DNA from: Gloeocapsa sp. PCC 7428
Lineage (GTDB): Bacteria > Cyanobacteriota > Cyanobacteriia > Cyanobacteriales > Chroococcidiopsidaceae
Assembly: GCF_000317555.1 (NCBI RefSeq)
Contig: NC_019745.1
Location: 5,088,001 to 5,152,000, forward strand
Direction: 5' to 3'
Length of the DNA stretch: 64,000 nucleotides
The position numbers and the translations under genes were made by a program. The notes beneath the pieces are model-generated. The model ran no database searches. It worked only from the letters and a program-made list of their open reading frames with translations, and was not told the DNA's origin. This document shows, one piece after another, positions 36,303 to 45,127 of this stretch (position 1 is the stretch's first letter; each line of letters opens with the position of its first letter).

Positions 36303-36383
36303 GAGAACTCCTTGCGAATTATTTGCGTTATTGCAGTGTCAAGCACAGAAGTCTATTGAACAAAGTTGCTAAGTACTTTTGCA

Positions 36384-37442
36384 TTAACTTGGTTGCGGAA
36401 TCACTGCATCTTCACTGATGCGACCTTTACGAAAATCTAAACCACGCGATCGCAAAGCGTGCCAGATATGTCCTTGCAGAAAGAAAAACGCTAACCAAAA
36501 ATGAGCATTCGCTAGCCAAGTCCGCGAGGTGACTAAATCAGGATCGGGCGATGAAAAGTAAGGCACAATATTCTGCCGTACCACCAGCGCAGGACCGTAA
36601 AACACTTCAGGATAAACGGTGGTATTGACGGAGACGAACAGCGTTGCAACGAATCCCATCAACGCCAAAGCGCCCAAGCTGTAGGAAAGATAAGCTTCTC
36701 CCGACCAAACAAAGAACGGATATGTCCAGCGAAAAGGCTTGGTTAGGATGTGAAATATTCCACCAAAAATTAACATTCCACCAACCCAGATATGACCGCC
36801 GACAACATCTTCTAGGTTGTCAACGCCAGCAATCCAGAACCTACCAATCGCACCGAAGAGATAGCCATAAATCACTGTCGGATCGAGCGTTGGATTTGTA
36901 ATGACTCTGACATCTTCGACATTCGGGTCGTACAAACCACCAAAGTACATTGCCTTCGCGACTAAAAGAAAAGCACCCACGCCGAGTAAAACGAGGTGAA
37001 TGCCCAAAATCGTCGTCATTTTGTTGGTATCTGCCCAGTCGTAGCCAAAAAACGAAAATCTTCCTTCTAACCTTTCTGGACCGCGTAGCGAATGAAAGAT
37101 ACCGCCAAAACCAAGAAACGCGGACGAAATGAGGTGAATGACACCGATCGCAAAGTACGGCTGCGTATCTACTACAGTACCGTTGGCACCAACTCCCCAA
37201 CCTTGGGCGGCTAGATGCGGTAGTAGAATTAATCCTTGCTCGTACATCGGTTTTGCAGGATTAAGATGACCCAGTTCAAATAAAGTCATAGCGCCTGCCC
37301 ACAGCACAATCAAGCCAGAATGAGCGACATGAGCGCCGAGTAATTTACCCGATAAATTCGTGAGGCGTGCATTACCTGCCCACCAGGGAGACTCTGCGAG
37401 ATCTTGCTCCACTGAAAGTGGACTCTTAGCGACAGTTGTCAC
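36384..37442 (-). CDS. isiA: Iron-stress chlorophyll-binding protein IsiA (CP43')
   Basis: 352 residues. Six transmembrane helices and the CP43 hallmark sequences: [60 protein letters not shown] and [13 protein letters not shown]. It lacks the large lumenal loop of PsbC, as expected for IsiA. It binds chlorophyll a, forms rings around photosystem I and quenches excess energy under iron limitation or high light. First gene of a leftward operon: isiA, isiA-psaL, isiB, hydrolase. A Fur-box-like site and -10-like box lie upstream. The start ATG fits the family N-terminus, with AGGAGGTAAGAG just before it. Confidence 0.95.
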   Translation of the reverse strand: MTTVAKSPLSVEQDLAESPWWAGNARLTNLSGKLLGAHVAHSGLIVLWAGAMTLFELGHLNPAKPMYEQGLILLPHLAAQGWGVGANGTVVDTQPYFAIGVIHLISSAFLGFGGIFHSLRGPERLEGRFSFFGYDWADTNKMTTILGIHLVLLGVGAFLLVAKAMYFGGLYDPNVEDVRVITNPTLDPTVIYGYLFGAIGRFWIAGVDNLEDVVGGHIWVGGMLIFGGIFHILTKPFRWTYPFFVWSGEAYLSYSLGALALMGFVATLFVSVNTTVYPEVFYGPALVVRQNIVPYFSSPDPDLVTSRTWLANAHFWLAFFFLQGHIWHALRSRGLDFRKGRISEDAVIPQPS

Positions 37443-37499
37443 CGTCTCTTACCTCCTAATTGTTGAAAATCTTTTTCAAAAACTTGCAAGATAGCTTAC

Positions 37500-37531
37500 A
37501 CTATAACGTTAGTTATTGACAATCCTTTTCA
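37500..37531 (-). promoter_or_regulatory. Candidate Fur box and -10 element of isiA
   Basis: On the reverse strand, TGAAAAGGATTGTCA (37517-37531) matches the 7-1-7 Fur consensus TGATAATnATTATCA at 11 of 14 fixed positions. TATAGT (37500-37505) lies 11 bases downstream, so bound repressor would block the promoter. It is about 60-90 bp before the isiA ATG. Read by eye; not scored with a matrix. Confidence 0.5.
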
Positions 37532-37669
37532 TTAAATTTCTGCAACTTTTTACAAGCGCAACTGCCAGCGCGATTTTTGAGGAAAAACACTGCATTGCTG
37601 CACGCTGTTTCAGCAGCAACAAAAACGTAAAGAATTCGCTACAACTTACACCCACTCGGCATAACGCAT

Positions 37670-37972
37670 ATGTTCAATTTATTTCTTCAAGTTGTTCAGC
37701 CGATTACAACTCCACTATGTATGGTTTCGGTTTCATCGTTGCTAGCTGTGTTTCTGTGGAGTATCGCGATCGCAACGCGAGACGGTATCGCTCGACTCAA
37801 GCAATTGCACCAAGTTCCTTGCAGCCGCTGCGCCTACTTCACCGGAGATTATCGACTCAAATGTACTGTTCATCCTTGCAAAGCACTTACCGAAGACGCA
37901 ATCAATTGTTTAGATTATGAACCGGCGGCAAATCCACCCAAGTGTCATCCAAAAGCTTGTAAATGTCGCTGA
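37670..37972 (+). CDS. Small cysteine-rich membrane protein
   Basis: 100 residues. One N-terminal membrane helix (about 8-35, ITTPLCMVSVSSLLAVFLWS) is followed by a soluble Cys-rich tail: VPCSRCAYFTGDYRLKCTVH, then PCKALTEDAINCLDYEP and a final KCHPKACKCR. I recognise this as a conserved cyanobacterial hypothetical type; the CxxC and spaced cysteines suggest a metal or Fe-S site or disulfides, inferred only. It diverges from isiA and shares the 227-bp region with the Fur-like site, so it may be iron-responsive. A longer overlapping frame from 37516 is not used because it ignores this pattern. Confidence 0.75.
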   Translation: MFNLFLQVVQPITTPLCMVSVSSLLAVFLWSIAIATRDGIARLKQLHQVPCSRCAYFTGDYRLKCTVHPCKALTEDAINCLDYEPAANPPKCHPKACKCR

Positions 37973-38153
37973 AAACTCATTGAATTGGTAACTGGTAATT
38001 GGTCATTGGCAGTTTTTTCCTCTTGCTAGCTGCTTACCCATTACCTGCTCCCAACAAATATGATTCATTTAACCTGTGTAGGGATCAAAGCGCAACTTGG
38101 CAAAGTGGCGGTTAAGCGCGACAATGAGTTTACGTCGCCCTTGAAGTCGTCCA

Positions 38154-38909
38154 GTGAATAACGTCCGTACAGTTTCCGATACCAAGCGAGCTTTCTACAC
38201 ATCTCACACTCGTCCGATCAACACGATTTATCGTCGGGTGGTCGAAGAACTGATGGTAGAAATGCACTTGCTGTCAGTGAATGTCGATTTTAGCTACAAC
38301 CCAATTTATGCCCTGGGCGTAGTCACTGCTTTTGAGCGGTTTATGCAGGGGTATCAACCTGAAAGAGATAAGGAGTCGATTTTTAATGCTTTGTGTCAAG
38401 CTGTAGAAAGCGATCCACAACGCTATCGTCAGGATGCTGAACGTTTAGGTCTATTTGCTAAGAACACATCAACTCCTGAGTTGATAGCGTGGCTGCGTGG
38501 GGAAACTCACAAAGAAGAAGTGGGTGATTTGCAGCAGCAAATTCAAGCGATCGCCCATAACCCTCATTTTAAATACAGCCGCTTGTTTGCGATCGGAGTC
38601 TTCGGTTTATTAGAACTGTCAGATCCTGCTTTAGTCAAAGACGAAAAGCAGCGAGTTGATGCGCTTAAGAGTATTGCTGCTACGTTGAACATCTCAGAAG
38701 ACAAACTCAACAAAGATCTAGAACTGTATCGCGCTAATGTAGACAAAATGGAGCAAGCATTAGCAACAATTGCAGATATACTTTCCGCTGATCGTAAGAA
38801 ACGTCAGCAACAAACTCCAGATAAAGGAATTGCAGTTACTACTCCTGATGCTGATGATCCGTCGCAAGCGCCTGGTTCGTCGCAAGACAAGGCTTCTTTT
38901 GGTTCTTAA
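38154..38909 (+). CDS. thf1: Thylakoid formation protein Thf1/Psb29
   Basis: 251 residues from a GTG. The N-terminus NNVRTVSDTKRAFYTSHTRP is diagnostic, followed by INTIYRRVVEELMVEMHLLS and YNPIYALGVVTAFERFMQGY. A helical body runs to about 215 (coiled-coil-like ELYRANVDKMEQALATIADI), ending in a low-complexity Gln/Asp/Ser tail. Psb29 takes part in photosystem II repair/assembly with FtsH protease regulation and in thylakoid formation. Monocistronic. The 180 bp upstream carries a GGTAACTGGTAATTGG-type short repeat, also seen near 41980. Confidence 0.93.
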   Translation: MNNVRTVSDTKRAFYTSHTRPINTIYRRVVEELMVEMHLLSVNVDFSYNPIYALGVVTAFERFMQGYQPERDKESIFNALCQAVESDPQRYRQDAERLGLFAKNTSTPELIAWLRGETHKEEVGDLQQQIQAIAHNPHFKYSRLFAIGVFGLLELSDPALVKDEKQRVDALKSIAATLNISEDKLNKDLELYRANVDKMEQALATIADILSADRKKRQQQTPDKGIAVTTPDADDPSQAPGSSQDKASFGS

Positions 38910-39110
38910 CTATTATGTTTCTCATTTGAGTTAGAACATCCGGTTGGGATCGCTAGTGGTTAGTTTTGAATTTTGAGCAATGAAATTGTTCGCGCAGGGT
39001 GCTAGAGACATTAAAATTTATTAACTCGATACTCTTTACAAGCAACTCTCCGTGATTAGCCCTTGGCGATTGGCACTTAGCGCTAATTGCTAGCAGCCAA
39101 TCGCTCTAAT

Positions 39111-40196
39111 CTAGCTATGACTGTGATGAGCGCGAATATAACGCAACGTAACAATAGCTAGTGTAACGAGCGTAATGGGAATAATAAAGGCTTGGAACAC
39201 CAAACTAAATATCGGCAAACTGTCGTGTTGCGTCGAATACAAAATTAAGTATGCTGTATAAGCAACGTAGTAAGCGAGAAAGAGAATTCCTTCCCAACGG
39301 GAAATCACGTTATCCGTAAAGAAAATTGGCAAACAGGCGATCGCGGTTGCAATCATGACGGGAATATCGAACCGTAGCGCCGCAGCCGAAACAGCAACAC
39401 CATCAGGCGAGAAAATACTCGCTAGCCCCAAAACTGCGAGAAGATTAAAAATATTACTGCCGACAACATTTCCTACCGCAATGTCGCGTTCGCCACGTAT
39501 ACTCGCAACAACTGAAGTAGCAACTTCGGGTAAAGATGTTCCGGCGGCGACAATTGTTAATCCGATGATTAGCTGGCTAACGCCAATTGCTTGTGCGATC
39601 GCGATCGCCCCACTCACTAACCAGCGGGAACCGATGACAAGTAATACTAAACCACCAAGGATAAAGCCTAAATTGACTAACCAAGCTGTTCTGCCATAGT
39701 TGCCGTATTCTCTAGCGTATTCTTCTTGAACCGCAGTATCTTTTTCTTGGCGGCTTTGGTAAATCAAGAAAAGAGTGTAAGCAACGCCACCAATAAATAG
39801 TAAAATGCCATCAATTCTTCCGATTCTCCCATCATAACCAAGCAAATGAGTTAAAAACGATACACCGATCATGATCGGGACATCAAACTTGACTAACTGC
39901 TGAGAGACAATCAGAGGAGCGACTAACGAAGAAACGCCCAAGATAAACAGAACGTTAAAAATATTACTGCCAACAACATTACCCAATGCAATATCAGCTT
40001 GTCCGGCAAAAGCAGATTGCACGCTAACTGCAAGTTCAGGTGAACTGGTGCCATAAGCAACTATCGTTAAACCGATGATTAGGGGTGAGACTCCAGCACT
40101 AGCTGCGAGGCGCGATGCTCCACGCACCAATATTTCTGCGCCGACAACGAGCAATACTAAGCCGATAATTAATAAAACAATTGTTGTAATATCCAT
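39111..40196 (-). CDS. Calcium/sodium:cation antiporter, CaCA family (YrbG-like)
   Basis: About 361 residues from the ATG at 40196 (AAGG a few bases upstream; the frame itself opens at 40256). It has ten to eleven membrane helices. Two inverted alpha-repeats carry the ion site: GTSSPELAVSV with GNVVGSNIFNVLFILG in the first half, and GTSLPEVATSV with GNVVGSNIFNLLAVLG in the second. These GTS-PE and GSN-FN motifs bind Ca2+/Na+ in NCX-like exchangers. It probably exports Ca2+ or Na+ across the plasma membrane. Monocistronic, separated by 150 bp from the cpc operon end. Confidence 0.9.
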   Translation of the reverse strand: MDITTIVLLIIGLVLLVVGAEILVRGASRLAASAGVSPLIIGLTIVAYGTSSPELAVSVQSAFAGQADIALGNVVGSNIFNVLFILGVSSLVAPLIVSQQLVKFDVPIMIGVSFLTHLLGYDGRIGRIDGILLFIGGVAYTLFLIYQSRQEKDTAVQEEYAREYGNYGRTAWLVNLGFILGGLVLLVIGSRWLVSGAIAIAQAIGVSQLIIGLTIVAAGTSLPEVATSVVASIRGERDIAVGNVVGSNIFNLLAVLGLASIFSPDGVAVSAAALRFDIPVMIATAIACLPIFFTDNVISRWEGILFLAYYVAYTAYLILYSTQHDSLPIFSLVFQAFIIPITLVTLAIVTLRYIRAHHSHS

Positions 40197-40345
40197 AAAC
40201 CTTATAACATCACTGGGTCTAGTTACCACTTGCCTTGACGGATAGCTAACAATCAATGTTATGCGATCGCCACGAACAGTGCGGAAACCAGACCCAGTTG
40301 ATTAGATGACAAAATTAAGAAATCAAACCCCAGTTCACAGCTAGC

Positions 40346-41119
40346 TTAGCGCTTACTACCCGAAGCGTTACGCACCGGAACCATTTTCATGTAGTCGATG
40401 TTGTAGGCAGAAACACCTTGAGCGTAGTTTTGCTTGGGTGCGATCGCGGCTGCCATATCGCGATACTTGCGGGGATCGCCTTCGCGTAGCTGTCGCTGTT
40501 CGTACTTGCGGCTGTAGAATTGCTCCAGCGCAAAACGCCAATCGGTGGTAACAGTGCCAGCTGTTTCGCGGAAGTCTTCACCATAGCGGGGAGTCACTAA
40601 GTTGAAGGGGCGACCTTCCATCCGCTTGCGCTGATAAGGTACGGTGTAGTCACCAAAATTATCGGTGTATTCTTCGCTATCAAGCAAGGCATCAACAAAA
40701 CCATGAAAGCCTAGCGTGCCAATTTTGATTGACCAAGCGATTTGCTCATCTTTGTTGTAAGATGACCGACCAAGAAAGCGCTTCAAGCAGATATCAACAA
40801 GGCGGTAGTTGTTATTCACCGCAACCACCATTTGGTAAAATCGCTCCGACTTGGCAAGTCCGCGAATAAAATCGCGTACCGAAATCGCGCGATTCTTAAG
40901 TTGAGACTCTAGCTGTACTTGACGGTTGGCTTTGAGAATTTCATGCTCGCTGAAAACCTGGCGATAAGCTGCCCAAATCAATTCTTGAATCTCTGCGGGC
41001 GAGTTCGCGTCTTCTACACGGTAGATGTATGGAGTTTCATCGTCGAGGTCAGCAACACCAAAGCTGCGGACGCGGTGATTTTGTGTTGTAGGTTTATACT
41101 GAAGCAACGGCAATGCCAT
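40346..41119 (-). CDS. cpcG: Phycobilisome rod-core linker CpcG (third copy)
   Basis: 257 residues. It starts [20 protein letters not shown], the CpcG N-terminal signature, with a PBS linker domain (about 35-180) including [35 protein letters not shown] and [17 protein letters not shown]. The C-terminal tail (180-257) has the variable region that docks to the allophycocyanin core. It attaches phycocyanin rods to the core. Last gene of the cpc operon; 68 bp after the second cpcG. There is no obvious chlorophyll-antenna-type C-terminal membrane helix, so it looks like a normal CpcG1 type, not CpcL. Confidence 0.93.
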   Translation of the reverse strand: MALPLLQYKPTTQNHRVRSFGVADLDDETPYIYRVEDANSPAEIQELIWAAYRQVFSEHEILKANRQVQLESQLKNRAISVRDFIRGLAKSERFYQMVVAVNNNYRLVDICLKRFLGRSSYNKDEQIAWSIKIGTLGFHGFVDALLDSEEYTDNFGDYTVPYQRKRMEGRPFNLVTPRYGEDFRETAGTVTTDWRFALEQFYSRKYEQRQLREGDPRKYRDMAAAIAPKQNYAQGVSAYNIDYMKMVPVRNASGSKR

Positions 41120-41187
41120 GCTGCTATCTCCGTTTCAAACAATAAGTTTAGTCGTCAAATTAAGGGGAAATTCAATTTATCCAGCTG

Positions 41188-41931
41188 TTACAACCGAACA
41201 GGGAAGCTAGCTGAAGGATTGACTGAAACTGGTACCCCTTGTTTATTATCCCGTGTCATGTCCGGAATTTGGATGTTGGCAGTACTGACAGACGTAAATT
41301 GTACTTGTCGAGTATTAATTGAACTTGCCATTTCCATGAAGTTATTAATATCGCCCCACTTGTAGCGCTCTTTTTCTTCCTTGTCGCGCCAGTAATCAGC
41401 GTAACGCGGTGTAACCAAATTAAACGGACGATCCTTAAAACGACGTCGCTGATACGGTACTGTTGTATCGCCAAAATTGGTTTGGTATTCTTCGCTATCG
41501 AGCAAAGCATCTACAAAACCGTTCCAGCCGAGGCTAGCTATTTTAATCGACCAAGCAATTTCTTCGTCTCGATTGTACGGGGCGCGACCTAGAAGTCGTT
41601 TCAAACCAACTTCCACCAATCGGTAGTTAGAATTTGTTTCTACAACCAAGCGACGAAAGCTTTCTGATTTCGCTAACCCGCGAATGAAATCGCGAACAGT
41701 AATTGCACGATTTTTCAGTTGCGATTCTAGCTGCGCTTGGCGGTAAAACTTCAGTGTTTCATGTTCGCTGAAGACTTGGCGATACGCTGCCCAAATCAAT
41801 TCTTGGATTTCGCCATCAGAAGCACAATCTTCTAAACGATAAATCCAAGGAGTATCCTCGTTTGGTACTTCATAACCCGATACCCGCTGATTTTGGGAAC
41901 TCGGTTGATATTCAAGTAAAGGAATTGGCAT
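41188..41931 (-). CDS. cpcG: Phycobilisome rod-core linker CpcG (second copy)
   Basis: 247 residues: [20 protein letters not shown], then a linker domain with [35 protein letters not shown] and [17 protein letters not shown]. The C-terminal tail [19 protein letters not shown] differs from the other two copies, as expected if each sets a different rod attachment. No hydrophobic C-terminal helix. 124 bp separate it from the first cpcG; that gap holds a GGTAATTG/CAATTACC palindrome. Confidence 0.93.
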   Translation of the reverse strand: MPIPLLEYQPSSQNQRVSGYEVPNEDTPWIYRLEDCASDGEIQELIWAAYRQVFSEHETLKFYRQAQLESQLKNRAITVRDFIRGLAKSESFRRLVVETNSNYRLVEVGLKRLLGRAPYNRDEEIAWSIKIASLGWNGFVDALLDSEEYQTNFGDTTVPYQRRRFKDRPFNLVTPRYADYWRDKEEKERYKWGDINNFMEMASSINTRQVQFTSVSTANIQIPDMTRDNKQGVPVSVNPSASFPVRL

Positions 41932-41983
41932 AGATTTAACTGGGTTTTTAGGGTCACATTTTACGTACTAGGTTTAGGTAACA

Positions 41984-42021
41984 GGTAATTGTATAAGTTT
42001 TTTTTTCTCTAACCAATTACC
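41984..42021. repeat. Palindrome between cpcG copies
   Basis: GGTAATTG (41984-41991) pairs with CAATTACC (42014-42021). The loop holds a run of T on the plus strand, so on the cpc coding strand it has a run of A. This looks like a short dispersed repeat (similar words near 37990) more than a terminator. Confidence 0.35.
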
Positions 42022-42055
42022 AAGTTTCGCTTATACCTAGTTACTGAGTTACGCA

Positions 42056-42904
42056 TCAATCTACTTTGGGATTAGCCGAGGGAATATAGCGATAAGGCAA
42101 AGCAACTTCGGTGGGTTTAACGGCACGCTGTAAGGAATTTTCCCCGCGAGTCATATCAGGAATTTCCAGATTTTTGACTTGTGAGGTGACGCTAGCAACG
42201 GTTCGCTGATAGTTACGCTCGTTTGGTAATAGGCTTCCTGCCATTGCAAAAAAGGTGTCGGGAATTGCTTGACGTGCAGCTTCTTGTTTGGGCATATTTT
42301 GTGTCCGTCGTACCTGATAATAAGAACGTCCTGATATGGATTGTAATGTCTGGCGATCGCGCCAGTACGCTCCATAACGCGGATTGACTAAATTAAATGG
42401 ACGTTCGTTGAAGCGACGCCGCTGATATGGCACCACATCATCGCCAAAATTCTGCCGATACTCTTCACCATCTACGATCGCGTCGATAAACCCGTTCAAG
42501 CCTCGTGTTGCAATCACGATTGACCAAGAAATCTGTTCGTCTTTCCCGTAAGTCGCGCGTCCTAAGAATCGCTTGAAGGTGATATCTACTAAACGATAGT
42601 TAGAATTTGTTTCGCCTACCAATTCGCGGTAAACATCCGATTTCCCTAACCCGCGCACAAAATCGCGGACGGTAATAGCTCGATTGCGCAGTTGTGATTC
42701 TAGAAATGGTTGACGATACGTTTCTAAAATCAAGTGTTCGCTAAAAATTTGTCGATACGCTGCCCAGATAAGTTCGTTAACGTCTGTATCTGATGTCACA
42801 TCGGTCATGCGATACATTCTTGGGTCGTCTTCGTCTGGAACTTCGTAGCCAGCAACGCGTTGATTTTGGGTAGTCGGGGTGATTTCAAGTAGAGGTATTG
42901 ACAT
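42056..42904 (-). CDS. cpcG: Phycobilisome rod-core linker CpcG (first copy)
   Basis: 282 residues, the longest copy. MSIPLLEITPTTQNQRVAGY is followed by the linker domain with [35 protein letters not shown] and FLGRATYGKDEQISWSI. A long C-terminal tail includes SYYQVRRTQNMPKQEAARQA and LEIPDMTRGENSLQRAVKPT. Same role as its neighbours, linking rods to the core. It follows cpcF by 44 bp. The three copies share the linker core but diverge in the tails, indicating old tandem duplication rather than recent copies. Confidence 0.93.
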   Translation of the reverse strand: MSIPLLEITPTTQNQRVAGYEVPDEDDPRMYRMTDVTSDTDVNELIWAAYRQIFSEHLILETYRQPFLESQLRNRAITVRDFVRGLGKSDVYRELVGETNSNYRLVDITFKRFLGRATYGKDEQISWSIVIATRGLNGFIDAIVDGEEYRQNFGDDVVPYQRRRFNERPFNLVNPRYGAYWRDRQTLQSISGRSYYQVRRTQNMPKQEAARQAIPDTFFAMAGSLLPNERNYQRTVASVTSQVKNLEIPDMTRGENSLQRAVKPTEVALPYRYIPSANPKVD

Positions 42905-42948
42905 TTTGACAGCCTTATAGTAGTGAATAAAAACAGTAAAAATTTGTT

Positions 42949-43575
42949 TTAAAAAGTTGTACTGAATAATTGCGATTGAGCCAATTGCACGCGCGATCGC
43001 ACTGCCGCATCTTTTTCGGTTTCTAAAATTTGCGCAAACTTATCCTGAATTTGCGGTGTCAGTTCGGACGTTGTTGCTAGCCCTTGTAAGCCAACAACCG
43101 CAGCGTAGCGAATCGACCAGTCTGCATCTTGGGCAATGAACGCTAAAGTCTCTAACGCTTTTGCTTGGGCAGCAGTTTGCTGTTGTGTAGATAATTCACT
43201 CCAGCGTAAATTCCCAAGCCCTTTAGCAGCCGCACGCCGGACACTTGGAGCAAAATCGGTCGCTGCCGAAGCGAGTAGAATATCCAAAGCACGCGGGTCA
43301 GCGATCGCTGCTAAGGCTCGAATTGCATACGCTCTTGCGCCGTAGTTGTAATCGTCAAGTTGTTCAATTAACGGTTGTACCGCTGGACTACCGATTTGAA
43401 TTAATCCCTGTACTGCTGCGACAGCGGCGGTAGGATTGTTATAACCCAAGACGGCAATCAGCGTCGATATCCCTGCTGCGACTTCAGCGGCTGCCAAATC
43501 CCTGACTGCTGCGACTAAGCGCGGGGCAGAGTCGGCTTGTTCGACGGCGCGAATGAGGGCTTGTGCTTCGGTCAT
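42949..43575 (-). CDS. cpcF: Phycocyanobilin lyase subunit CpcF
   Basis: 208 residues of HEAT-like/E-Z-type alpha-helical repeats (AVAAVQGLIQIGSPAVQPLI, YAIRALAAIADPRALDILLA, SVRRAAAKGLGNLRWS). Partner of CpcE in the heterodimeric lyase that attaches phycocyanobilin to Cys84 of CpcA. It lies 22 bp after cpcE, and the small gap contains a GGTCGGAGGTCAGG repeat. The ATG and N-terminus MTEAQALIRAVEQADSAPRL match the family. Confidence 0.92.
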   Translation of the reverse strand: MTEAQALIRAVEQADSAPRLVAAVRDLAAAEVAAGISTLIAVLGYNNPTAAVAAVQGLIQIGSPAVQPLIEQLDDYNYGARAYAIRALAAIADPRALDILLASAATDFAPSVRRAAAKGLGNLRWSELSTQQQTAAQAKALETLAFIAQDADWSIRYAAVVGLQGLATTSELTPQIQDKFAQILETEKDAAVRSRVQLAQSQLFSTTF

Positions 43576-43597
43576 TATAGGGGTCGGAGGTCAGGGT

Positions 43598-44419
43598 TTA
43601 TAAGAGGGAGTCCATGAGGTTCATGACTTGGATCGCGTCTTGAGTTGGTGTTTCGTGCTGTTTGGCTTGATGTTCTAGCAGTCCTTTCAGCGCTAGCAGT
43701 TTGAAGCTGTTTTCGGCGGCACAACGAGCGATCGCTTCGCGTGCTGGGAAATAACCAATTGCACCTAAATCGCTCAGTGCTGTGCGGCGCAGTTGTAGAT
43801 CGTCACCTTCTAAAGCTTGCATCAAGCGTTGACCGTAGCGATCTTCCTGCGTCAACTGATACATAGCTCGCGTTGCCGCATATTGAACTTTAGCTTGAGG
43901 ATGTTCTAAAAATGGTTGAATGAGCGATACTGCTTGCTTTGCTTGTAACGCACCCAAAGCTTCAATTACCGAGTCATAAGGTTGAGTCAAGTGCGGACGC
44001 CCTGGAACTGGTACAGCGACCTCTACACCACCTGTTAATAATTCCATTAATGTGGGAATTGCGCTTGGTGCGTCTAACATTCCTAGTGATTGTGCCGCTG
44101 CTTCGCGGACGTAATAATCTTCACACGCTAGACAGCGAATCAATCCAGGTACGGCTTGCGTGTCACCAAGTTTTCCTAAGGCTCTAGCCGCGTTGCGCCG
44201 CAGCGGGTATCCTCCTAATTCTGTGCGATCGTCTTCGTCTTCTAATGCTGCGATTAAAGCTTCTACTGCTCTTGGTGCGTTGACGCGAAATTTACCCAAC
44301 CACCAAGCTGCATAGTAGCGCAAGCTCAAATCAGGCGATCGAAGGTTGGCGATCGCCTGTTCTACAGTAAGTCCTTGTGTTTCTGCTACGGAATCTTCTG
44401 ACCGATTAGAATCCTGCAT
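43598..44419 (-). CDS. cpcE: Phycocyanobilin lyase subunit CpcE
   Basis: 273 residues of HEAT/E-Z repeats (TVEQAIANLRSPDLSLRYYA, RNAARALGKLGDTQAVPGLI, YVREAAAQSLGMLDAPSAIP, LRRTALSDLGAIGYFPAREA). With CpcF it ligates phycocyanobilin to the alpha-phycocyanin cysteine and can also exchange chromophores. 6 bp after the second cpcD, so tightly coupled. Full length for the family; no disruptions seen. Confidence 0.93.
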   Translation of the reverse strand: MQDSNRSEDSVAETQGLTVEQAIANLRSPDLSLRYYAAWWLGKFRVNAPRAVEALIAALEDEDDRTELGGYPLRRNAARALGKLGDTQAVPGLIRCLACEDYYVREAAAQSLGMLDAPSAIPTLMELLTGGVEVAVPVPGRPHLTQPYDSVIEALGALQAKQAVSLIQPFLEHPQAKVQYAATRAMYQLTQEDRYGQRLMQALEGDDLQLRRTALSDLGAIGYFPAREAIARCAAENSFKLLALKGLLEHQAKQHETPTQDAIQVMNLMDSLL

Positions 44420-44425
44420 TAGCTC

Positions 44426-44674
44426 TTAAGAATCATTAGCATCAACGCTTAACGGTTGAATACTGACAATCTTGCCACCTAAACGGGTAATCCGCTGCAT
44501 TTCCTCGTTCATGCGGTTGTAGGGAACTGTAACAAATACACTACCACTACGGCGGATATCGTAATTATTTTTGTCAGTTTCTTGGTTCTGACGCAAACCA
44601 ACAACTTCATAACGAAATACGCGACTGGCGTTAGAGGATACGCCTCCGTTTCCAACGGTTGTTTGACCAAACAT
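44426..44674 (-). CDS. cpcD: Rod-capping linker CpcD (second copy)
   Basis: 82 residues: MFGQTTVGNGGVSSNASRVF, YEVVGLRQNQETDKN, then VTVPYNRMNEEMQRITRLGG and KIVSIQPL, the complete CpcD domain. It caps the distal end of phycocyanin rods and limits rod length. 28 bp after the first cpcD; the two share the domain but differ in the C-terminus. Confidence 0.92.
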   Translation of the reverse strand: MFGQTTVGNGGVSSNASRVFRYEVVGLRQNQETDKNNYDIRRSGSVFVTVPYNRMNEEMQRITRLGGKIVSIQPLSVDANDS

Positions 44675-44702
44675 GACTGCTTTGTCTCTCCTGTAGTAAG
44701 GT

Positions 44703-45029
44703 CTAATCCTTATCTGCGCCTGCCGCTTTGTTCTTACCTTCAGCTTCTAGGTTTTGCGTCACTGCGGTTGCTTCGCTTTTAGCTTGGCTATTACCATCAA
44801 TCGTCAGCGGTTCAATACTCACAATGGTGCCACCCATGCGGTGAATGCGCTGCATTTCTTCATTCATCCGATTGTAGGGGACGCTAATGAAGAAACTGCC
44901 GCTACTGCGAATCGGATAACTGAGTTGATCGTTTTCGTATGTCTGACGCATTCCTCTGACTTCGTAGCGAAACATCCGATTTTCGGCGTTGCTGAGTCTG
45001 CCACTGCCAAGTCCAGTTTGACCAAACAT
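44703..45029 (-). CDS. cpcD: Rod-capping linker CpcD with extended tail (first copy)
   Basis: 108 residues. The CpcD domain (1-80: MFGQTGLGSGRLSNAENRMF, VPYNRMNEEMQRIHRMGG, IVSIEPLTIDG) is followed by an extra charged Ala/Glu/Lys tail (about 82-108) absent from its neighbour. Same capping role; the tail may alter rod termination or stability. It is separated from cpcC by 98 bp that hold a strong palindrome. Confidence 0.9.
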   Translation of the reverse strand: MFGQTGLGSGRLSNAENRMFRYEVRGMRQTYENDQLSYPIRSSGSFFISVPYNRMNEEMQRIHRMGGTIVSIEPLTIDGNSQAKSEATAVTQNLEAEGKNKAAGADKD

Positions 45030-45088
45030 TTTTATTTGTCTTTCCCTGTAGTATTTAGACTTTAAATTGGAGGTACTCAGTTTGAGAT

Positions 45089-45121
45089 AGGCAATGCCTT
45101 AGTGCGGGCAAGGCATTGCCT
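45089..45121. repeat. Twelve-base perfect palindrome between cpcC and cpcD (type E)
   Basis: AGGCAATGCCTT (45089-45100) pairs with AAGGCATTGCCT (45110-45121) around a 9-base loop. The arms are themselves near-palindromic. It lies just past the cpcC stop, so it could attenuate transcription or protect the 3' end of the upstream message. The related hairpin is at 16321-16345. Confidence 0.6.
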
Positions 45122-45127
45122 TGTCCC

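Noticed and set aside
36302-36384. isiA and the isiA-psaL gene as a recent direct duplication
   Set aside because: They share motifs, but most residues differ and one carries an extra domain, so this is ancient paralogy, not a repeat or assembly error.
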